Origin: JAEDES01 sp964470055
Lineage (GTDB): Bacteria; Bacillota_I; Bacilli_A; RF39; UBA660
DNA: 10,683 nt
Assembly: GCA_964470055.1 (NCBI GenBank)
Contig: CAYXZZ010000048.1
Coordinates: 1-10,683 of the forward strand
Reading direction: 5' to 3'
Below are positions 7,834-10,683 of the stretch, piece by piece. Positions within the stretch are counted from its first letter, which is position 1. Each line of letters starts with the position of its first letter. Below the pieces are notes generated by a model. The model searched no databases. It had not been told where the DNA came from and saw only the letters and a list, made by a program, of their open reading frames with translations. The position numbers and the translations under genes are program-made.

Positions 7834-8427
7834 ATGAAGAGATTTTTATTGGTGATTAGGCCAGAGAATACTGAGGAGAGTAATAACTTTTATAGAAATG
7901 CAATTAGGTGGTTTGGTGGAGAGGTTGTAGAAGTTTTTGATAATGCAGAATTTGACGAGGTTTATGATAAATTAACTATGATTGAAGGGATTTTGCTTCC
8001 AGGGGGAGATGATGTTGGTCGACTTGATTATTTATTGATTAAATATGCTATTGAAAATAGGATGAAGATGCTTGGAATATGTCAAGGAATGCAGTCGATG
8101 GCAATGTATGGAAGTCTTGATGAGTTGATTTCTACTCCGGAACAATCACATTATTTGAAGAGTGATTATTGTCATGAAGTTGTGATTGATGAATTAAGTA
8201 AATTTTATGAGATTGTTCAAATGAAAAGATTTTTGGTTAATTCTTATCATCATCAAACAATTGAGAGAAGTAATTATTTTAATGTAGCTGGGAAAAGTAG
8301 TGATGGATTGATTGAGGCAATAGAAAGTCAAGATGGTTTGCAGATTGGAGTACAGTGGCATCCTGAGAGAATGCTTTCTTATGATGAGATTGCGAAAAGG
8401 ATAATTAGGAATTTTATTGAAAGTTAA
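7834..8427 (+). CDS. Compact class I glutamine-amidotransferase-like hydrolase (C26/PuuD-type)
   Basis: The protein has 197 residues, shorter than typical C26 gamma-glutamyl hydrolases or PuuD (about 230-300). The triad is visible: Cys83 in GICQGMQ (81-87), His176 and Glu178 in QWHPE (174-178). LPGGDD (55-60) and SYHHQTIE (137-144) also match the gamma-glutamyl-GABA hydrolase type. The acidic segment that normally sits between the GG and Cys motifs is shortened. Members cut gamma-glutamyl bonds; here a substrate with a gamma-D-glutamyl link from wall peptides is an attractive guess, given murF and ddl upstream, but it is unproven. The ATG at 7834 is 18 nt after the ddl stop. It has no Shine-Dalgarno; the bases before it are almost all pyrimidines. 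A TTG at 7828 would add only two residues and also lacks a site. Confidence 0.82.
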   Translation: MKRFLLVIRPENTEESNNFYRNAIRWFGGEVVEVFDNAEFDEVYDKLTMIEGILLPGGDDVGRLDYLLIKYAIENRMKMLGICQGMQSMAMYGSLDELISTPEQSHYLKSDYCHEVVIDELSKFYEIVQMKRFLVNSYHHQTIERSNYFNVAGKSSDGLIEAIESQDGLQIGVQWHPERMLSYDEIAKRIIRNFIES

Positions 8428-8461
8428 AAGAAGCATATAATTTAATGCTTCTTTAGTTTTT
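8427..8461. terminator. Bidirectional intrinsic terminator between convergent genes
   Basis: AAAGAAGCAT (8427-8436) and ATGCTTCTTT (8445-8454) form a perfect 10-bp stem with an 8-nt loop. On the + strand AGTTTTT follows; on the - strand the stem is followed by a shorter, interrupted T-run. It ends the murF-ddl operon and lies over the stop codon of the - strand gene (8453-8455). Confidence 0.85.
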
Positions 8462-9553
8462 ATTTGGATTAATTGTTGCTTGTAAAAGTGAATTTGTTCT
8501 TTCTTCATAATCTAGGGTTAACATTTCTTTGGTTAAGATAGGGGGAACAATTTTTTTAGAAATAAGAATAACGTTAAAGATTATGACGAGGCTTTGAATG
8601 TTTTCTTCAGTATTTGGTAATGTTTTGAGTAACTTATCTAGAATTTTTGATGTTTCTTCAACGTATTCTAATTCAGTTGTGTTTTTATAGATAAAGTTAT
8701 AATGTTTTTGAATGCTTGTTATATCTTTGGGAGAAAGACTATCTAGGTAGGTAGAAAGGTTATTTATTTTTTTAGGAACTATTAGAGAGTTTAGTAGTTT
8801 TTTAATATTGTCTATATTAGAAGAATCTAGATTTCTAATGGATTGAATAATATAGTTATTGGGGTAGGTTTTGGGGGTTGTTGTTAGATAGTGTTGGATT
8901 TCTTGAGCAGGTGATTTAAGTAATTTTTTAATTTTTATATCGAGAGAAATAATATCTAAAAGTTGGATGTTTTTTTGGAAGTAATTTGGATAGTAGATAG
9001 TTGGTTGTGGGTTATAGAGTTTTTCTAGGATAGTTATGAGGTTAGTTGAAAAGTCTTTGTTTTCTGTAATGTTAATTTTTTGAAAGTTATCTATAATTTC
9101 CCGCGCTTGACGCCAGTTAGAGTTTCTATTTAGAATCTTTTTGTATAGTGAATTGAATTGTTTTAGTGTTTGGTCTGATAGTGGTGGTTGGGGAAAATTA
9201 TTGATTTTAGTATGATAATTTGTATTGTAGATTTGTTTCCAAGTGGATAGTTTATTTATATGTTCTTTTATTTCTAAAAGAGTGGAGTAGACTATGTAAT
9301 TTTCTTCTGTGATGTTTGTGAAAACGGATGATAATTTACGATCTTTTTCCCAGTTTATTAAAGTATCTATGCTTAGTTGTGGTTGAAACCAGAATGTCTC
9401 TTTTAAGATGGCATCGTATACTCCGACTTGGAACCTTTTAAGAAAACTTTGGGCGTCCGTCTTAGAGTAACCATACATTGTTTCAGAGTAGTCATTCCAG
9501 GTACTTATTTTTTGATTAAGTTCTTCTAACATTATTTGTTTAGTTTCTATCAT
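8453..9553 (-). CDS. Unrecognised soluble protein, probably helical
   Basis: I do not recognise this 366-residue protein. It has no signal peptide or membrane segment and looks mostly alpha-helical, with many Leu/Ile/Lys/Asn heptad-like stretches. The N-terminal third holds most of the Trp (near residues 19, 55, 68 and 105), with QVGVYD and FWFQPQL segments that look better conserved than the rest. It has only two glycines and no cysteine, and is rich in Asn, Thr, Ile, Lys and Pro, as expected when a gene lies on the C-rich strand. The start at 9553 is chosen because AGGTGAT (9567-9561) sits 7 nt before it; the GTG at 9565 falls inside that site. It has its own promoter and ends in the shared terminator. 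No in-frame break is seen, so it is likely an expressed gene. Confidence 0.8.
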   Translation of the reverse strand: MIETKQIMLEELNQKISTWNDYSETMYGYSKTDAQSFLKRFQVGVYDAILKETFWFQPQLSIDTLINWEKDRKLSSVFTNITEENYIVYSTLLEIKEHINKLSTWKQIYNTNYHTKINNFPQPPLSDQTLKQFNSLYKKILNRNSNWRQAREIIDNFQKINITENKDFSTNLITILEKLYNPQPTIYYPNYFQKNIQLLDIISLDIKIKKLLKSPAQEIQHYLTTTPKTYPNNYIIQSIRNLDSSNIDNIKKLLNSLIVPKKINNLSTYLDSLSPKDITSIQKHYNFIYKNTTELEYVEETSKILDKLLKTLPNTEENIQSLVIIFNVILISKKIVPPILTKEMLTLDYEERTNSLLQATINPNKN

Positions 9554-9560
9554 ATTATCT

Positions 9561-9567
9561 ATCACCT
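9561..9567 (-). promoter_or_regulatory. AGGTGAT ribosome binding site of the - strand gene
   Basis: AGGTGAT read on the - strand, 7 nt before ATG at 9553. It rules out the GTG at 9565, which is part of the site itself. Confidence 0.65.
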
Positions 9568-9602
9568 AGTATAATTATATAGTATAGAAAAATTTTTTTA
9601 AA
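9567..9602 (-). promoter_or_regulatory. Promoter of the unrecognised - strand gene
   Basis: On the - strand, TTTAAA (9602-9597) and a perfect TATAAT (9579-9574) are separated by 17 nt. The predicted transcript starts near 9567, again at the first base of the AGGTGAT site, giving a 14-nt leader. Confidence 0.65.
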
Positions 9603-9621
9603 GAAGTTTGTTGTAGAATAA

Positions 9622-9650
9622 AAATTGAATATATTTTGCATATTCAATTT
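9622..9650. repeat. Perfect 11-bp inverted repeat, 7-nt spacer
   Basis: AAATTGAATAT (9622-9632) and ATATTCAATTT (9640-9650). It lies 20 bp upstream of the -35 box of the - strand gene and downstream of the tRNA-Lys terminator. It could be an operator or a second, AT-rich terminator for tRNA-Lys (the - strand continues as TTATTC). Confidence 0.6.
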
Positions 9651-9670
9651 ACTTTTGTATTTAATATAAT

Positions 9671-9698
9671 AAAAAAACAACTTTCATTCAAGTTGTTT
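9671..9698 (-). terminator. Terminator of tRNA-Lys
   Basis: On the - strand AAACAACTT (9698-9690) pairs perfectly with AAGTTGTTT (9683-9675) around a 6-nt loop and runs into four more Ts (9674-9671). It begins 10 nt after the CCA end of tRNA-Lys. Confidence 0.85.
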
Positions 9699-9707
9699 AA
9701 TATCATA

Positions 9708-9783
9708 TGGTGGGCTGTTAGGGATTCGAACCCTAGACCCACTGATTAAGAGTCAGTTGCTCTACCAACTGAGCTAACAGCCC
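9708..9783 (-). tRNA. tRNA-Lys (CTT)
   Basis: A 76-nt cloverleaf on the - strand. The acceptor stem is GGGCTGT with ACAGCCC, the discriminator is A and CCA is encoded. The anticodon stem ACTGA/TCAGT closes the loop CTCTTAA, giving anticodon CTT for AAG codons. The T arm contains GGTTCGAATCC. Confidence 0.96.
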
Positions 9784-9798
9784 ATCACCAAATTGCAT

Positions 9799-9832
9799 AA
9801 TTTATTTTATATCAAAAAAAGGAGAATTTCAA
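9799..9832 (-). promoter_or_regulatory. Candidate promoter of tRNA-Lys
   Basis: On the - strand TTGAAA (9832-9827), a 15-nt spacer, and TATAAA (9811-9806) preceded by TGA, an extended -10 element. The transcript would begin about 16 nt before the tRNA. The spacer is short, so this is moderate evidence. Confidence 0.5.
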
Positions 9833-9955
9833 TAGTTTTTTAAAATTTAATTGCAATATTTTGAATTTTTAGGACTAATTTTAGGAAATATTTATATAAT
9901 ATTAGATAGAGAAGGAAATTTTTAGCAACTTTTATTTATTTTTTCAAAAAAGTGC

Positions 9956-9992
9956 TTGACTTTGTTTCATCTTTTATAGTATTCTATAAATG
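9956..9992 (+). promoter_or_regulatory. Upstream promoter of the tRNA-Ile-Asn-Glu operon
   Basis: TTGACT (9956-9961), 18 nt, then TATTCT (9980-9985), with A/T tracts directly upstream as in strong stable-RNA promoters. It gives a leader of roughly 97 nt before tRNA-Ile. Confidence 0.6.
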
Positions 9993-10039
9993 CAGTTGAG
10001 AAATTAATGTTAAAAACCCAAAAAAATTAAAATTTCCTA

Positions 10040-10075
10040 TTGCAAAAAAGTAAAAATTAGTATAGAATGAAAAAG
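10040..10075 (+). promoter_or_regulatory. Second promoter of the tRNA-Ile-Asn-Glu operon
   Basis: TTGCAA (10040-10045), exactly 17 nt, then TAGAAT (10063-10068). Transcription would begin near 10075, about 15 nt before tRNA-Ile. Tandem promoters are common for tRNA and rRNA operons. Confidence 0.55.
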
Positions 10076-10080
10076 TACCA

Positions 10081-10174
<94 letters not shown>

Positions 10175-10251
10175 GCCTCAATAGCTCAGCTGGTTAGAGC
10201 ACTTGACTGTTAATCAAGGGGTCCTAGGTTCAAGTCCTAGTTGGGGCGCCA
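10175..10251 (+). tRNA. tRNA-Asn (GTT)
   Basis: A 77-nt cloverleaf 8 nt after tRNA-Ile. Acceptor GCCTCAA/TTGGGGC with one T-G pair, discriminator G, encoded CCA. Anticodon stem CTTGA/TCAAG closes CTGTTAA, giving anticodon GTT. T arm GGTTCAAGTCC. Confidence 0.96.
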
Positions 10252-10261
10252 TTTATTTTTT

Positions 10262-10338
10262 GGCCAGTTGGTGAAGCGGCTTAACACACTGCCCTTTCAC
10301 GGCAGCATTCACGGGTTCGAATCCCGTACTGGTCACCA
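10262..10338 (+). tRNA. tRNA-Glu (TTC)
   Basis: A 77-nt cloverleaf 10 nt after tRNA-Asn. Acceptor GGCCAGT/ACTGGTC with a G-T second pair, discriminator A, encoded CCA. Anticodon stem CTGCC/GGCAG closes CTTTCAC, giving anticodon TTC. T arm GGTTCGAATCC. It closely resembles Bacillus tRNA-Glu as I remember it. Confidence 0.96.
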
Positions 10339-10347
10339 TTAAGTATT

Positions 10348-10371
10348 AAGAAAGCCCTAGGGCTTTTTTTG
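10348..10371 (+). terminator. Terminator of the tRNA-Ile-Asn-Glu operon
   Basis: AAAGCCCTAGGGCTTT (10351-10366) is a perfect palindrome that folds with a CTAG loop and continues into TTTT (10367-10370). It starts about 10 nt after tRNA-Glu. Confidence 0.9.
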
Positions 10372-10390
10372 TTTAAAAATCAATATAATA

Positions 10391-10426
10391 TTTACTAAAA
10401 ATAAATTTTAAGTTATAATAAGATAC
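10391..10426 (+). promoter_or_regulatory. Promoter of the last gene
   Basis: TTTACT (10391-10396), exactly 17 nt, then a perfect TATAAT (10414-10419). The expected leader is about 24 nt and includes AGGGAG (10436-10441), 8 nt before the ATG. Confidence 0.75.
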
Positions 10427-10449
10427 TAATTATTAAGGGAGAAATACAT

Positions 10450-10683
10450 ATGGGATTGAATTCAAAAGAAATTAAAAATTTAAATATAAATGACATGTAC
10501 ATAAAATTAAAACCTATACTAGAAAAAACATATAAAAGTTTTAGTTTTCTAGAATTAACAGAAAGTGAATACGAATCCATATGTCAAAAAGCAATAAAGA
10601 ATTCAATTAACACATTTAAAGATGATATCACATACGAAGAATATATCTCAAAAAATATTAAAAAAGAATTGCTTGTACAAGTA
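10450..10683 (+). CDS. Unidentified protein, 3' end outside window
   Basis: Seventy-eight codons are visible from ATG 10450 to the window edge without a stop. The start is well supported by AGGGAG at 10436-10441 and by a consensus-like promoter. The visible part is lysine- and glutamate-rich, without a signal peptide or membrane helix, and looks helical, with segments such as YIKLKPILEKTY and FLELTESEYESI. This style faintly recalls the N-terminal part of sigma-70-like proteins from AT-rich gut Mollicutes relatives, but I cannot confirm it from so short a stretch. Its base use differs from the other + strand genes: A-rich, with about equal G and C (26 and 24), where the others have several times more G than C. 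Confidence 0.75.
   Translation, partial: MGLNSKEIKNLNINDMYIKLKPILEKTYKSFSFLELTESEYESICQKAIKNSINTFKDDITYEEYISKNIKKELLVQV

Noticed and set aside
8194..8508. A 104-residue open frame on the - strand
   Set aside because: It is antisense to the C26-like gene and crosses the shared terminator. It has no ribosome site and its composition is that of a shadow frame.
9563..9565. GTG start for the - strand gene
   Set aside because: The GTG is part of the AGGTGAT ribosome site that serves the ATG at 9553.
9887..9903. AATATT repeats around a TATAAT in the tRNA spacer
   Set aside because: The arms are self-complementary AT words expected by chance in such DNA, and there is no -35 partner at proper distance.

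Overview
The window comes from a very AT-rich bacterium that uses the standard genetic code and makes peptidoglycan: a MurF-type ligase and a D-Ala-D-Ala ligase are present, and all four tRNAs carry an encoded CCA end. Strong GGAGG-type and AGGTGAT-type ribosome binding sites, NatAB-like and clostridial-type protein families and the low G+C point to a Firmicutes/Tenericutes-like lineage, perhaps an uncultured gut Bacilli/Mollicutes-related group (RF39-like). That placement is inference from style, not from a marker gene.

Layout. (1) 1-2590, + strand: the end of a three-gene operon with a secreted, C-terminally membrane-anchored protein (5' end outside the window), an ABC ATPase and an ABC-2 permease; together they look like a NatAB-type exporter with an accessory surface protein. 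(2) 2664-4118, + strand: a polytopic membrane protein resembling DUF6056/GT-C-like proteins, with its own likely promoter and a hairpin terminator. (3) 4244-8427, + strand: a promoter, then alpha/beta hydrolase, membrane-anchored MurF-like ligase, D-Ala-D-Ala ligase and a compact class I amidotransferase/C26-type hydrolase. MurF and Ddl make and attach the D-Ala-D-Ala end of the cell-wall precursor; the two hydrolases may act on related peptides, but nothing in the sequence proves it. (4) 8453-9553, - strand: an unrecognised 366-residue soluble protein that converges on the operon through a shared terminator. (5) 9600-10371: a tRNA region, with tRNA-Lys on the - strand and tRNA-Ile, tRNA-Asn and tRNA-Glu on the + strand, with promoters and terminators. 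(6) 10450-end: the start of another + strand gene with a clear promoter.

Three observations deserve most attention. Three independent gene starts share a -10 box exactly 6 nt before the Shine-Dalgarno, predicting 10-14 nt leaders. The + strand is strongly G-over-C up to about 9.57 kb whatever the gene direction, so the - strand protein has only two glycines. This skew vanishes in the last gene, past the tRNA cluster. I see no CRISPR array, insertion sequence or obvious defence system.
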